A DNA stretch of 64,000 nucleotides, from positions 86,753 to 150,752 of the forward strand of contig NZ_MUXT01000008.1 in the NCBI RefSeq assembly GCF_002014965.1. Reading direction: 5' to 3'. The notes beneath the pieces are model-generated. The model ran no database searches and was not told where the DNA came from. It worked only from the letters and a program-made list of their open reading frames with translations. A program made the position numbers and the translations under genes. This document shows positions 47,847 to 57,012 of the stretch, one piece after another. This stretch comes from Moraxella canis (GTDB taxonomy: Bacteria; Pseudomonadota; Gammaproteobacteria; Pseudomonadales; Moraxellaceae). Positions within the stretch are counted from its first letter, which is position 1; each line of letters opens with the position of its first letter.

Positions 47847-48527
47847 ATGACTCATCAGCCCATGCCAAGCCATCGTTTTGACCGTTTATTTGAGACCAAA
47901 TTTTTATATGCGCCCAAAACTGTCCAAAACCAAGACATTCAAAGCATCTCTCAAGCCTTAGATTCAAAAACGCCGCTTTTTTTGGAAATCGGTGCAGGCA
48001 AAGGCAAGCACGCCATGCTATTTGCCAGCTCTAATACGGACAAGCATTTGATCGCCATTGAAAGAACTCGTGAAAAATTTAACGCATTTCAAAAACAAGC
48101 AGATCTTGGCGAATTTAAAAATCTCACTGTCATTCATGCTGATGCCATTGCCTTTTGTGCACATTTTATTGCGCCCAATTCGCTTGATGGCGTGTTTATT
48201 CTTTACCCAAATCCTGAACCGCATAATAAAAATCAGCGCTGGCTAAATATGCCGTTTTTTGAATTTTTATTATCGCGTCTGAAAGTTGGGGGATTGATCA
48301 CGATTGCCAGTAACATTGAGTCTTATATGGATGAGGCGTGTCAGCGTTTGGACGAAGTTTGGCGGCTACCTTATACCAAGCGTGCCATTGATCCTGCCTC
48401 GGCACGCACGCATTTTGAGATCAAATATCTGGCCCGTGGTGAAAATTGTCAAGAAATTATCGTCACCAAGCCTGCTGGTTATCAGACCAGATTTGATCAT
48501 GTACTTGTAAAAGAGCAGGCTGTATGA
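47847..48527 (+). CDS. TrmB-like SAM-dependent methyltransferase
   Basis: A 226-residue class I methyltransferase with motif I LFLEIGAGKGKHA (45-56) and an acidic IAIERTREKF next strand. Order and spacing fit tRNA (guanine46-N7)-methyltransferase TrmB, including a Y-P-N-P-x-P segment at 120-125. That segment reads YPNPEPHNKNQRW, not the usual FPDPWPKKRHHKRR, so several basic residues for tRNA contact are changed. It may be TrmB proper or a paralogue with another substrate. Its stop overlaps the start of the next gene (ATGA). Confidence 0.72.
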   Translation: MTHQPMPSHRFDRLFETKFLYAPKTVQNQDIQSISQALDSKTPLFLEIGAGKGKHAMLFASSNTDKHLIAIERTREKFNAFQKQADLGEFKNLTVIHADAIAFCAHFIAPNSLDGVFILYPNPEPHNKNQRWLNMPFFEFLLSRLKVGGLITIASNIESYMDEACQRLDEVWRLPYTKRAIDPASARTHFEIKYLARGENCQEIIVTKPAGYQTRFDHVLVKEQAV

Positions 48528-49729
48528 AGCCAAAAATCGCTGTGATCGGTGCCGGTGCCGCTGGACTCATGGCGGCTGAAGTGCTGTCTTCATATCCTGT
48601 CTCGGTGCATGTCTATGATCACAAACCAACCGCCGCGCGCAAAATACTCATGGCAGGTAAGACTGGCTTAAACATCTCGCACAGTGAGCCTTTTGAGACT
48701 TTTGTGAATCGCTACACACCAAATGATTGGCTAACTGGGTATCTTGAGTCATTTCATGCCGATCAGATCGTTGCGTGGATGGATTCTTTAGGTATCAAAA
48801 GCTACATTGGCTCATCTGGCAGAATCTTCCCAGTGGAGATGAAAGCCTCAAAACTCATTCGCGCGTGGCTATCTCGGCTGGATGGTCAGGGCGTTCAGTT
48901 TTATTATCGTCATCGCTGTACTCAGATATCAGGCAGGGTATTAAGCTTTGATAAACTTGATACTAAAGCTGAAATTATCGATTCTTTTTATGCTGATTAT
49001 GACGCGGTCATCTTGGCTTGTGGTGGCGGATCGTATCGAGCGCTTGGCAGTGATGGCGCTTGGCAGCAGTGGTTCGATAAAGATTGTTTAACGCCGCTAT
49101 ATGCCAGCAATGTCGGCGTGTTGGTTGAATGGTCGTCTTTTATGGCGCCGTTATTCGGTCAGCCATTAAAGCGTGTTCGGATCAGTGTGGGAGGTGAGTC
49201 GCATCAAGGCGATGTCATCGTCAGCCATTATGGGCTTGAAAGCGGGCTCATATATCGTCTCAATCAAGCAATGCGCCAAAGCCAACAAGAAAACGGCTTT
49301 GGGTTATCTGTCGATCTTATGCCTGATAAGTCTGTCGATGCCATTTATCAAACTTTAAGCCAAGCTAAAAGAAAGTCGCTGAATACCTTACTTAAAAAAG
49401 CGGGTCTAGATGCTGTCAAAATCGCTGTCTTAAGAGAATGCACGCCTAAGTCGGACTGGTCAGATGCTGTGAAAATGGCAAAGCATATCAAGAACCTAAC
49501 GATACAAGCCACAGACTTTCGACCGATGGATGAGGCGATTAGTACTGGCGGCGGCATCAAGCGCATGGCTTTAGATGACGATCTGCAGCTCATCTATGAA
49601 CCGGGCGTATTTTGTGCCGGCGAGATGCTTGATTGGGATGCGCCGACGGGCGGTTATTTATTAACCGCTTGCTTGGCTACAGGGCGTGCGGCAGCTTATG
49701 GCGTCTTACGATTTTTAAATACTGATTAA
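48524..49729 (+). CDS. TIGR03862-type NAD(P)/FAD-dependent flavoprotein (HI0933/BaiN family)
   Basis: A 401-residue flavoprotein. The N-terminal FAD motif is VIGAGAAGLMAAEVL, then RKILMAGKTGLNISHSEP. The middle has LACGGGSYRALGSDGAW and the C-terminal FAD contact is STGGGIKRM and GGYLLTACLATGRAA. The family has no agreed substrate; its fold resembles BaiN and HI0933. Coupled to the TrmB-like gene by a 4-base overlap, which hints at a joint role in RNA or redox metabolism but does not prove one. Confidence 0.87.
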   Translation: MKPKIAVIGAGAAGLMAAEVLSSYPVSVHVYDHKPTAARKILMAGKTGLNISHSEPFETFVNRYTPNDWLTGYLESFHADQIVAWMDSLGIKSYIGSSGRIFPVEMKASKLIRAWLSRLDGQGVQFYYRHRCTQISGRVLSFDKLDTKAEIIDSFYADYDAVILACGGGSYRALGSDGAWQQWFDKDCLTPLYASNVGVLVEWSSFMAPLFGQPLKRVRISVGGESHQGDVIVSHYGLESGLIYRLNQAMRQSQQENGFGLSVDLMPDKSVDAIYQTLSQAKRKSLNTLLKKAGLDAVKIAVLRECTPKSDWSDAVKMAKHIKNLTIQATDFRPMDEAISTGGGIKRMALDDDLQLIYEPGVFCAGEMLDWDAPTGGYLLTACLATGRAAAYGVLRFLNTD

Positions 49730-49775
49730 TAAAATCATCACGCTCATTGGCTTGTAGCTTATGATCATAAACGAG

Positions 49776-51143
49776 CTAATCAATGAATTTGGCGACCAAT
49801 GCTTCGCTGTCGGTGCGCGCATCGAGCGCCACAAGCAAAGCATAAGCACCAATGAACTTACGACTGATAAACATCATTTCTTTGGGCGGTAGGCTAAATT
49901 CGCGCGACTGCATGCCATTTTTGGCGGTATTCATCACTCTAGCATATAAATCGCTGCCTGACCAAATATATAAGCCTTGCTCATCAAGATGTGTAGAATG
50001 ACCGCCATGCCGTTCATTAAGTGCTTGTGCATGAGCAAACGGCTCACAAGCCATCAAAAACACTTCTGCCATATCAGACTTCGGATTACCGTTTAGCTGA
50101 TCAAAAAAATCATAGCCTGTCATGGCAGCCATCATCTTTTGCTTGTCTTGATGATAGCCTGCGCTGATTAGTCCGCGCGCGATACTCAAAAGATGATCGT
50201 CAAATTGCTTGATTGCCCCAAAGTCTAATAAAATCAGTTTATCAATGCCATCTTCATAGCGCACCAAATAATTACCAAAGTTAGGATCGGTTTGCATCTC
50301 GCCCCACTCAAACAGCTCGCGGATAACAATCTCAATGGCAGCTTGTCCAAGCGCATTTTTGCGGTCTTGGGGCAGGGTGGTGATGACAGGATCATTCAGC
50401 GAGACACCCGCCTCAAAGCTCATGCAGATCAATCGATTGGTGCTATAGTTATCATAAATCGTCGGTACAACATAACGCTCATCATCCGCCAAATAACGAG
50501 CAAAACGCTTGGTGGTCTCTGCCTCAAGCTGATAATCCACTTCGCGGTGCAAAAGCTCACCGATCTCCTCAAACCAAGCATCCAAAGCTTTGGTCTGTGG
50601 CACAGCATTGGTAATCTTTAATAAATGCTTAAAAATAGATAGATCAGAATCAATCGAATCAGCCACCCCTGGATACTGCACTTTGAGCACCACATCTCGT
50701 CCACTGAACTTATGCACAGCCTTATGAACCTGTGCCAAGCTTGCTGTACCTATGGGAGTGCGATCAATCTCAAAGTCGGCGACTTGTTCGCCAAGCTCTG
50801 CTTTGAGTGTTTCATAGATGACATGCCAAGACAGCGGAGCAGTTTGAGCATCCAATGTGTGCAGGGCATTTAGGACTTCTTTGGGTAGAAAATGCTCGCC
50901 ATATAGCGCAAGCATTTGACCGACTTTGACCACTGAGCCTTTTAATTTACCAAGTTCACTCACCAAGTAGTCTGCTTGCTCTTGCATTAAGGTGTGCTTA
51001 GCGATCTGCCTTTCTTCTTTAGTCATCAAAAGACCGCTCATGCTAGACTTTGCCCAATTTTTACCGATATTTAAAGAAGTTTTTGCAATCGATAGACGAC
51101 GTGAAAATGGTGAAGTTTTAAGTTTATTAAGTGGTTGGCTCAT
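49776..51143 (-). CDS. ABC1/ADCK (UbiB-like) protein kinase-like protein
   Basis: A 455-residue protein of the ABC1 atypical kinase family. The family KxGQ motif is in KGSVVKVGQMLALYG, the Ala/Gly-rich nucleotide loop is in PIGTASLAQVHKA, the catalytic loop is TDPNFGNYLV and the DFG is LLDFGAIKQ. UbiB has two C-terminal transmembrane helices; none is visible here, so it is a second-type ABC1 protein, not UbiB. It may still act in quinone or lipid metabolism. Confidence 0.87.
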   Translation of the reverse strand: MSQPLNKLKTSPFSRRLSIAKTSLNIGKNWAKSSMSGLLMTKEERQIAKHTLMQEQADYLVSELGKLKGSVVKVGQMLALYGEHFLPKEVLNALHTLDAQTAPLSWHVIYETLKAELGEQVADFEIDRTPIGTASLAQVHKAVHKFSGRDVVLKVQYPGVADSIDSDLSIFKHLLKITNAVPQTKALDAWFEEIGELLHREVDYQLEAETTKRFARYLADDERYVVPTIYDNYSTNRLICMSFEAGVSLNDPVITTLPQDRKNALGQAAIEIVIRELFEWGEMQTDPNFGNYLVRYEDGIDKLILLDFGAIKQFDDHLLSIARGLISAGYHQDKQKMMAAMTGYDFFDQLNGNPKSDMAEVFLMACEPFAHAQALNERHGGHSTHLDEQGLYIWSGSDLYARVMNTAKNGMQSREFSLPPKEMMFISRKFIGAYALLVALDARTDSEALVAKFID

Positions 51144-51242
51144 TGCTTCGATTGAATAAATAATAGTTGTAAATGGCTGTATTATAGCAAATTTCTATTC
51201 ATTTGACATCTGTCAAATCTGATAAGATGATTTTGCAAAATT

Positions 51243-51275
51243 AAAAAAAAGGATGGTCAAACCATCCTTTTTCTA
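51243..51275. terminator. purD terminator
   Basis: An 11-bp perfect stem (51246-51256 with 51262-51272), 5-base loop, with eight consecutive T on the minus strand. It begins 9 bp past the purD stop. Confidence 0.9.
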
Positions 51276-51280
51276 TCAGA

Positions 51281-52552
51281 TCATCGCTTAATGGCGCGCC
51301 AGCCGATGTCGCGGCGGTACTGCATTCCATCAAATTGGATGCTCTCAATCGCTGCTAAGGCGTCTTTTTGGGCGGTTTGAATATCATCTGCCAGTGCTGT
51401 CACACATAAAACTCGTCCACCGTCGGTAACGATGTCATTGCCTGATTTTTTGGTGCCAGCATGGAAGACTTTTAGGTGGTTTGTTTGGGTGTCAAGCCCT
51501 GTAATGACATCGCCTTTAGAGCTAGATTCAGGATAGCCGCGACTTGCCAAAACCACGCCCAATGCCACTTGACCTGACCACTTGGCTTCGCTTGGTAAAT
51601 TCCCCATAAGACCAGCTTCGATCAGACGGGTCAAGGAGCTTTCAAGGCGCATCATAATCGGCTGAGTCTCTGGATCGCCAAATCGGCAATTAAACTCAAT
51701 CACATAAGGGTCGCTTTGCTCATCAATCATCAGCCCTGCATACAAAAACCCTGTATAAGGCGTGCCATTGGCTTTCATCGCCTCAACGACAGGGCGAATG
51801 ACACCTTCAATCACCTTATCGTGCACCGCTTGAGTAACCACAGGCGCTGGCGAGTATGCGCCCATACCACCTGTGTTAGCGCCAGTGTCGCCCTCAAAAA
51901 TACGCTTATGATCTTGACTGGTCGCCATCGGTAGGATGTTTTCGCCATCAATCATACAAATGAATGATGCTTCTTCACCTGATAAAAACTGCTCAATGAC
52001 CACGCGGCTGCCTGCATCGCCAAATTTATTGCCATCAAGCATATCATCAATCGCATCGAAAGCCTCAGCTTCATCCATGGCGACGATCACGCCTTTACCA
52101 GCTGCTAAGCCATCTGCTTTAATGACGATGGGCGCGCCTTTTTCACGCACATAGTTCTTGGCGGCTTCAACTTCTGTAAAGACTTGATAATACGCTGTGG
52201 GAATGCCATGTTTTTGCATGAATTCTTTGGCAAATGCTTTTGAGCCTTCAAGCTGAGCGCAGTATTTGGTCGGACCCCAAACGGCAATGTCTGCCTTGCG
52301 CAAATCATCTACCACGCCAGCGACCAGTGGCGCCTCAGGTCCGACAACCACAAACTTAATCTCATGCGTTTGACAAAATTCAATCAGCGCATCATGATCG
52401 GCAACATCCAGATCAATATTTTGTAGTTTTGGCTCAAGATCAGTGCCAGCATTACCGCGCGCAACATAGACGGTTTTGACTTCATCATCTTTTGCACAAG
52501 CCCAAGCCAAAGCGTGCTCACGACCCCCTGTGCCAAGTACCAAAATATTCAT
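51281..52552 (-). CDS. purD: Phosphoribosylamine-glycine ligase
   Basis: Second step of purine synthesis, forming GAR with ATP. An ATP-grasp enzyme of 423 residues, near E. coli PurD (429). NILVLGTGGREHALAW opens the protein; VIKADGLAAGKGVIVA and GGMGAYSPAP are in the ATP-grasp core; VIEFNCRFGDPETQ is diagnostic. GGGGGA lies 3 bases before the second ATG (52552), which is preferred over 52555. purH is not adjacent. Confidence 0.97.
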   Translation of the reverse strand: MNILVLGTGGREHALAWACAKDDEVKTVYVARGNAGTDLEPKLQNIDLDVADHDALIEFCQTHEIKFVVVGPEAPLVAGVVDDLRKADIAVWGPTKYCAQLEGSKAFAKEFMQKHGIPTAYYQVFTEVEAAKNYVREKGAPIVIKADGLAAGKGVIVAMDEAEAFDAIDDMLDGNKFGDAGSRVVIEQFLSGEEASFICMIDGENILPMATSQDHKRIFEGDTGANTGGMGAYSPAPVVTQAVHDKVIEGVIRPVVEAMKANGTPYTGFLYAGLMIDEQSDPYVIEFNCRFGDPETQPIMMRLESSLTRLIEAGLMGNLPSEAKWSGQVALGVVLASRGYPESSSKGDVITGLDTQTNHLKVFHAGTKKSGNDIVTDGGRVLCVTALADDIQTAQKDALAAIESIQFDGMQYRRDIGWRAIKR

Positions 52553-52626
52553 CATTCCCCCAGTGATTTGTTAAGAAATTGGCGCTTATTGTAACAAAAA
52601 TTTGACAGATCGCCAATGAAGTTATG

Positions 52627-52652
52627 AAAAAAAGCGCCAGTTGTTTTGGCGC
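52627..52652 (-). terminator. Terminator after the FAH-family gene
   Basis: GCGCCA/TGGCGC stem (52634-52652) with a 7-base loop and TTTTTTT on the minus strand, just past the stop. Confidence 0.82.
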
Positions 52653-52659
52653 GCGATGG

Positions 52660-53292
52660 TTAGGCGATATGGATGGTATATGACTCTGCATCAAGCCGAG
52701 CGATGAGCGTATCACCACTGACGAGCCTGCCAACACCTTTGGGCGTGCCGGTATAAACGATGTCGCCTTGACGCAAGCCAAACTTTTCATGCAAAAAATT
52801 TAATTGATAAGCGATATCAAATAAAAGCTTATCGGTACTATCATCTTGACGGATATCACCATTGACCGTCAGCGATATCTGATGCGTCGTTGGTATGCCT
52901 TTGGTTAAAATGGATAACCACGCACCATCACGAAAGCCTTTGGCGGTCGTCCATGGCATGCCTTTGGCTTTTAGATGACTTTGGACATCGCGCGCTGTCA
53001 AATCAAGCCCAATGCCATATCCTAAAATACAGCTTAGGTCGGGCGTTTGGTCGTCCGCCACATCTTCACCGATATATATTACCAGTTCAACTTCGTGATG
53101 GATATCCTCTGAATAATTTGGCAGTCTTAAAGTGTCATCTGTACTCAAAGCTGTGGTCGGCTTTAAAAAGACCAAAGGCTCACCAGTAGGCACATTGCCA
53201 AGCTCGCTGATATGCTCAGCATAGCTACGACCAATGCAGTAAATGTTATTGACAGGGGCGGTGCTACCATCTTTAAATATGACGTGCTTCAT
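52660..53292 (-). CDS. Fumarylacetoacetate hydrolase family protein
   Basis: A 210-residue FAH-fold enzyme. NIYCIGRSYAEHISEL, the metal ligands in HHEVELVIYIGED, and the catalytic RDVQ region with KGFRDGAWL and TGTPKGVG are typical of the short FAH branch, which includes acylpyruvases and oxaloacetate decarboxylases. Substrate cannot be fixed from sequence. GAGGA lies 5 bases before ATG 53292. Confidence 0.88.
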   Translation of the reverse strand: MKHVIFKDGSTAPVNNIYCIGRSYAEHISELGNVPTGEPLVFLKPTTALSTDDTLRLPNYSEDIHHEVELVIYIGEDVADDQTPDLSCILGYGIGLDLTARDVQSHLKAKGMPWTTAKGFRDGAWLSILTKGIPTTHQISLTVNGDIRQDDSTDKLLFDIAYQLNFLHEKFGLRQGDIVYTGTPKGVGRLVSGDTLIARLDAESYTIHIA

Positions 53293-53399
53293 AAAAATCC
53301 TCAACGGTTTTGTCGGCAGTTTTTACCAAATTATAGTAGCAACATTCATCCATCAAATCAATCTTCAATTACCCAGATGAGTCATCAAGATCATCAAAA

Positions 53400-54389
53400 C
53401 TATGAGCGGCAGTGATCACTGATCAGTCCCGCCAAATAAGGGTGGTAATAGGCTGGTAAATCATGCCCCATGCCGCTGACCAGCACAAAGCGAGCGTTTG
53501 GGATGACTTTAGCAAGAAATCTGCCATGGCTTGGCGCGACCAAACCGTCTTTGTCGCCATGAATGACCAGCGTATTCGCGCGGATCTGCTTGGTGAAGCG
53601 CAATATCGAACCTGATGCCAAAATGGCGGTCAGCTGCTGCGAGACGCCCAATGGATGAAAATTTCTTTGATAGCGCTTTTCAGCGATGGCGCGCGTACCT
53701 TTGATGTCTAAATGCCCAGGCGATCCGACCGCCGTCATAAACCATACGCTATGACGCACCATATCTCTTTCAGAATGACTTTCGGGGCGACGGACAAATG
53801 TCATAAACTGCTTGGGATTTGGTGGTCTTAAAAATGCCCGATTGGATGTAGAAAATAGCAGTGATAAATTTTTGATATATTTGGGATAACGCGCTGCGAC
53901 GATTTGTGCGATCATGCCACCCATCGAAGCCCCAACAAGATTGACATCGCTAAGCTGCATGGTCTTGATCAGCCGTGCCACATCTTCTGCCATATCCGTC
54001 AGCGTATAGGCGACTTGCTCTGAGCGATTGGACAGACCTGCCTGCATTTTTAGCATCATTTTGAAGGTGTTCAGTCTGGGCAGCCCATCAATTTGGATTT
54101 TGCTTGATAAGCCTGTATCACGATTATCAAAGCGTATGACAAAAAATCCAGCATCCATAAACAGTTTTAAAAATTGGTCAGACCAAAACATCATCTGTGA
54201 GCCAAGACCTGTAATAAAGATCATCGGTGGGTGCATGGGGTTGCCACCCGCTTCCACACAAAGCTCAATGCCTTCACCGATATCAATGATGGCTTGAAGC
54301 AGATGTTCTGACAGATCAGAAGGATACCAGTGAATATCCCCAAATCTTTGCCAGCTATCAGGCGGTGTCATAGGGCGATTGGTGCTCAT
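53400..54389 (-). CDS. Alpha/beta hydrolase
   Basis: A 329-residue alpha/beta hydrolase. The nucleophile Ser is in GASMGGMIAQ, the acid Asp in HGDKDGLV and the His in SGMGHDLP. FITGLGSQMMFW forms the oxyanion region and FDNRDTGLSS follows. Such sequences are often annotated as esterase or haloperoxidase-like enzymes. It starts 6 bp after the rubredoxin gene ends and probably shares its mRNA. Confidence 0.87.
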   Translation of the reverse strand: MSTNRPMTPPDSWQRFGDIHWYPSDLSEHLLQAIIDIGEGIELCVEAGGNPMHPPMIFITGLGSQMMFWSDQFLKLFMDAGFFVIRFDNRDTGLSSKIQIDGLPRLNTFKMMLKMQAGLSNRSEQVAYTLTDMAEDVARLIKTMQLSDVNLVGASMGGMIAQIVAARYPKYIKNLSLLFSTSNRAFLRPPNPKQFMTFVRRPESHSERDMVRHSVWFMTAVGSPGHLDIKGTRAIAEKRYQRNFHPLGVSQQLTAILASGSILRFTKQIRANTLVIHGDKDGLVAPSHGRFLAKVIPNARFVLVSGMGHDLPAYYHPYLAGLISDHCRS

Positions 54390-54395
54390 GATGGC

Positions 54396-54560
54396 TTAGA
54401 TTTCTACCATTTCAAAGTCTTCTTTGCCAACCCCGCACTCAGGGCAAAGCCAGTCATCAGGCACATCTTCCCAACGCGTACCCGGCGCAAGCCCTTCTTC
54501 AGGGCAGCCCAGCGCTTCGTCATAAATCCAGCCGCATACGATACATTGATATTTTTTCAT
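54396..54560 (-). CDS. Rubredoxin
   Basis: A complete 54-residue rubredoxin. The iron ligands are Cys6 and Cys9 (CIVCG) and Cys39 and Cys42 (CPECG). The conserved aromatic and acidic core [19 protein letters not shown] is intact. The ATG at 54560 has AGGTG upstream. It transfers single electrons; a rubredoxin reductase or alkane hydroxylase gene is not visible nearby. Confidence 0.96.
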   Translation of the reverse strand: MKKYQCIVCGWIYDEALGCPEEGLAPGTRWEDVPDDWLCPECGVGKEDFEMVEI

Positions 54561-54663
54561 AATCACCTTTGACCTTGAAAAGTCCACCAAATCCCATAAA
54601 GATTTGGTCATTGGGTAAATAAAATATCCAATTAGTTTACAGATGTATCGAATTTTTGCAAGT

Positions 54664-54708
54664 AAAATTTGTGATTTATGAAAATAATTTGATCAAATCA
54701 CAAATTTT
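54664..54708. repeat. 14-bp perfect inverted repeat upstream of rubredoxin
   Basis: AAAATTTGTGATTT (54664-54677) pairs with AAATCACAAATTTT (54695-54708) across 17 bases. The spacer holds another small palindrome overlapping the right arm (ATTTGATCAAAT). It lies between tal and the rubredoxin gene, so it could be an operator, or part of the tal transcript end. Confidence 0.6.
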
Positions 54709-54713
54709 TGCAC

Positions 54714-54740
54714 AAAAAAGCCAAGCGGATCATTTAGCTT
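54714..54740 (-). terminator. Terminator after transaldolase
   Basis: On the minus strand a 7-bp stem with one T-G pair and a 9-base loop is followed by TTTTTT. It starts 23 bp past the tal stop. Confidence 0.6.
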
Positions 54741-54763
54741 AAATAACTAAAAGCGTGCCAAAA

Positions 54764-55678
54764 TCAGCGATCCAAAAGCTGCTTGGCAAGCGTTTGTCTT
54801 GCACCAATAAACCCTTCAATGCCTTTGAGTAGGAGTGCATTAAGCGGATGATCATCTTGCTTAGCCATAAAGCTGCTTTGGCTTAAAGGCTCAGGCTTTT
54901 CGATGATTGAATCGCTTGGTGTTAGCATGCGTGAGACCTTTTGACTGCTTTGAGAGAGCTCATCTAATAAAGCAGGGGAAATGGTTAAAAGATCACATCC
55001 TGCCAGTGCGATGATTTGATCAATGCTGCGAAAACTGGCGCCCATCACTTGTGTGGCATAGCCATGTGATTTATAAAATTGATAAATATGTTTCACAGAA
55101 TTGACACCCATATCTTCGCTGACAGGGATGGATTCGCGGCTTTCGTGCGCTTTTTGCCAATCGGTGATGCGCCCAACAAAAGGAGAGATCAAAGTCACGC
55201 CAGCGTCGGCACAAGCGCGCGCTTGGATATCGGTAAATAATAAAGTCAAATTGCAATGAATGCCTTGTTTTTCAAGGAGTTGGGCAGCCTGAATGCCTTC
55301 ATAAGTAGCTGCAATTTTGATCAGTACACGATTAGGATCTACCCCAGCAGCGGCATAGCGATCGATATAGTCAAGCGCCTTATCGACCGTGCCTTGAGTG
55401 TCAAACGACAAACGCGCATCCACTTCTGTTGAGACGCGCCCTGAAATGCGCTCACTGATTTGCGCGCCAAGCAGTACGGTGAGTGTATCAATGGCAGCGT
55501 CCACATCCATCCCTTGAATTTGCTGTAGCAGCTCAGCATTTTCGCCACCACTAAAAGCGGCGGTAATTAAACTGGGATTGGTGGTAGCATCGACAGGCTT
55601 TAGCCGTGCGATGGCGCCCAAATCGCCTGTATCGGCGACGATGGTGGTGTATTGTGCTAATTGTTCTAAGCTGTTCAT
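54764..55678 (-). CDS. tal: Transaldolase
   Basis: Transfers dihydroxyacetone units in the pentose phosphate pathway. With the ATG at 55678 it has 304 residues (E. coli TalB 317). VDATTNPSLI and the Schiff-base Lys121 in RVLIKIAATYEG are present, as is NLTLLFTDIQARACADAG. A longer frame to 55759 carries no family sequence. No other pentose phosphate gene is adjacent. Confidence 0.95.
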   Translation of the reverse strand: MNSLEQLAQYTTIVADTGDLGAIARLKPVDATTNPSLITAAFSGGENAELLQQIQGMDVDAAIDTLTVLLGAQISERISGRVSTEVDARLSFDTQGTVDKALDYIDRYAAAGVDPNRVLIKIAATYEGIQAAQLLEKQGIHCNLTLLFTDIQARACADAGVTLISPFVGRITDWQKAHESRESIPVSEDMGVNSVKHIYQFYKSHGYATQVMGASFRSIDQIIALAGCDLLTISPALLDELSQSSQKVSRMLTPSDSIIEKPEPLSQSSFMAKQDDHPLNALLLKGIEGFIGARQTLAKQLLDR

Positions 55679-55881
55679 TTTGGTCTCTGATTTGTTGTCA
55701 AGTTTGCCACAAATTAGCACACTTGACGATATTTGGCTAGAAATTTTTGGTGGTGTCATCTAAATTTCATCTAAAAATTATTCGATATCAGATATAAAAT
55801 AAAGTTTGATAAAATCACTACAACTAAGCTTTAAAATCGTGTATCATTAGCCATATTTTAATGCGTATAAGGAATGCCATC

Positions 55882-56994
55882 ATGAGCGAAACCACCCAGG
55901 CTTTGCCTGTTAATACTGATGAAATCAAAAGCTATCGTGCCCAAATTGATGCCATTGATGAACAAATTCAAAAGCTCATCAATGAGCGTGCCAAAGTCGC
56001 TCAGCAGGTGGCGGTCGCCAAAAAAAATCACGAAAATCATCCGATTTTTTATCGTCCTGAGCGTGAAGCTCAAGTATTAAAATCAGTGATGGCGCGCAAT
56101 GAAGGTCCGCTGTCTGGCGAAAAGATGGCACGCCTGTTTCGTGAAATTATGTCGGTGTGTCTTGAGCTTGAAGCCCCACAAAAAGTAGCTTTTTTGGGAC
56201 CTGTTGGGACATTCACCCATGCAGCTGCATTAAAGCACTTTGGTAAAGCAGCAACCACAGTGTCTTTGACGACCATTACTGATGTGTTCCGTGAAGTCGA
56301 AGCAGGTAGTGCAATGTATGGCGTGGTGCCAGTTGAGAACTCATCAGAAGGTGTGGTGAATCATACGCTGGATGCTTTTCTTAGCTCCAGTCTAAAAATC
56401 ATTGGCGAGGTGGAGCTGCCGATCCATCATAATTTCTTGGTGGCCGAGCATACGCGCGTTGAGAGCCTTAGCCGCATTTATAGTCATCAGCAGGCTTTGG
56501 CGCAGTGCCGTCATTGGTTAGATGTTAATTTCCCAAATGTTGAGCGTGTCGCAGTTTCATCTAATGGTGAGGCAGCTCGCCGCCTTCAAAATGAGTGGCA
56601 CTCAGCAGCCATCGCAGGGGATGTGGCAGTAGCAGAATATGGGCTGCATAAGCTGTATGAAAATATCGAAGACAATCCAGGCAATACCACCAGATTTTTG
56701 ATTATTGGTCGAGAAGACATCGCACCTTCAGGTCAAGATAAGACCTCAATCATGGTCTCAAGCCCAGATAAAGCTGGTGCGCTGATTGAGATTTTGGAAC
56801 CTTTGCGCCGTCATGGGGTATCGATGACGAGTATCGAGACGCGCCCTGAGCGCCCAAATAAATGGGCTTATGTATTTTTCATTGACATGAATGGTCATAT
56901 CGAGGATGAGCATGTAGCTGCTGCGATCGAAGATATCAGACCCTTGGTGAAAGATCTGCGAGTGCTAGGCTCTTATCCAAAGGCTGTTTTATAA
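55882..56994 (+). CDS. pheA: Bifunctional chorismate mutase / prephenate dehydratase
   Basis: Makes phenylpyruvate from chorismate. Of 370 residues, about 1-95 are an AroQ chorismate mutase (YRAQIDAIDEQIQKLINERA), about 100-280 a prephenate dehydratase (VAFLGPVGTFTHAAA, NTTRFLIIG) and the rest an ACT domain with the Phe-binding SIETRPERPNKWAYVFFID. AAGGA sits 8 bases before the ATG at 55882. tyrA-aroA follows 18 bp later, uniting Phe, Tyr and shikimate steps in one unit. Confidence 0.97.
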   Translation: MSETTQALPVNTDEIKSYRAQIDAIDEQIQKLINERAKVAQQVAVAKKNHENHPIFYRPEREAQVLKSVMARNEGPLSGEKMARLFREIMSVCLELEAPQKVAFLGPVGTFTHAAALKHFGKAATTVSLTTITDVFREVEAGSAMYGVVPVENSSEGVVNHTLDAFLSSSLKIIGEVELPIHHNFLVAEHTRVESLSRIYSHQQALAQCRHWLDVNFPNVERVAVSSNGEAARRLQNEWHSAAIAGDVAVAEYGLHKLYENIEDNPGNTTRFLIIGREDIAPSGQDKTSIMVSSPDKAGALIEILEPLRRHGVSMTSIETRPERPNKWAYVFFIDMNGHIEDEHVAAAIEDIRPLVKDLRVLGSYPKAVL

Positions 56995-57012
56995 ATTTTA
57001 AAATAGCAGCGC

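Noticed and set aside
54680..54700. FNR-type site in the rubredoxin upstream palindrome
   Set aside because: TTGATCAA has no 4-base spacer between half sites, so it does not match TTGATnnnnATCAA.
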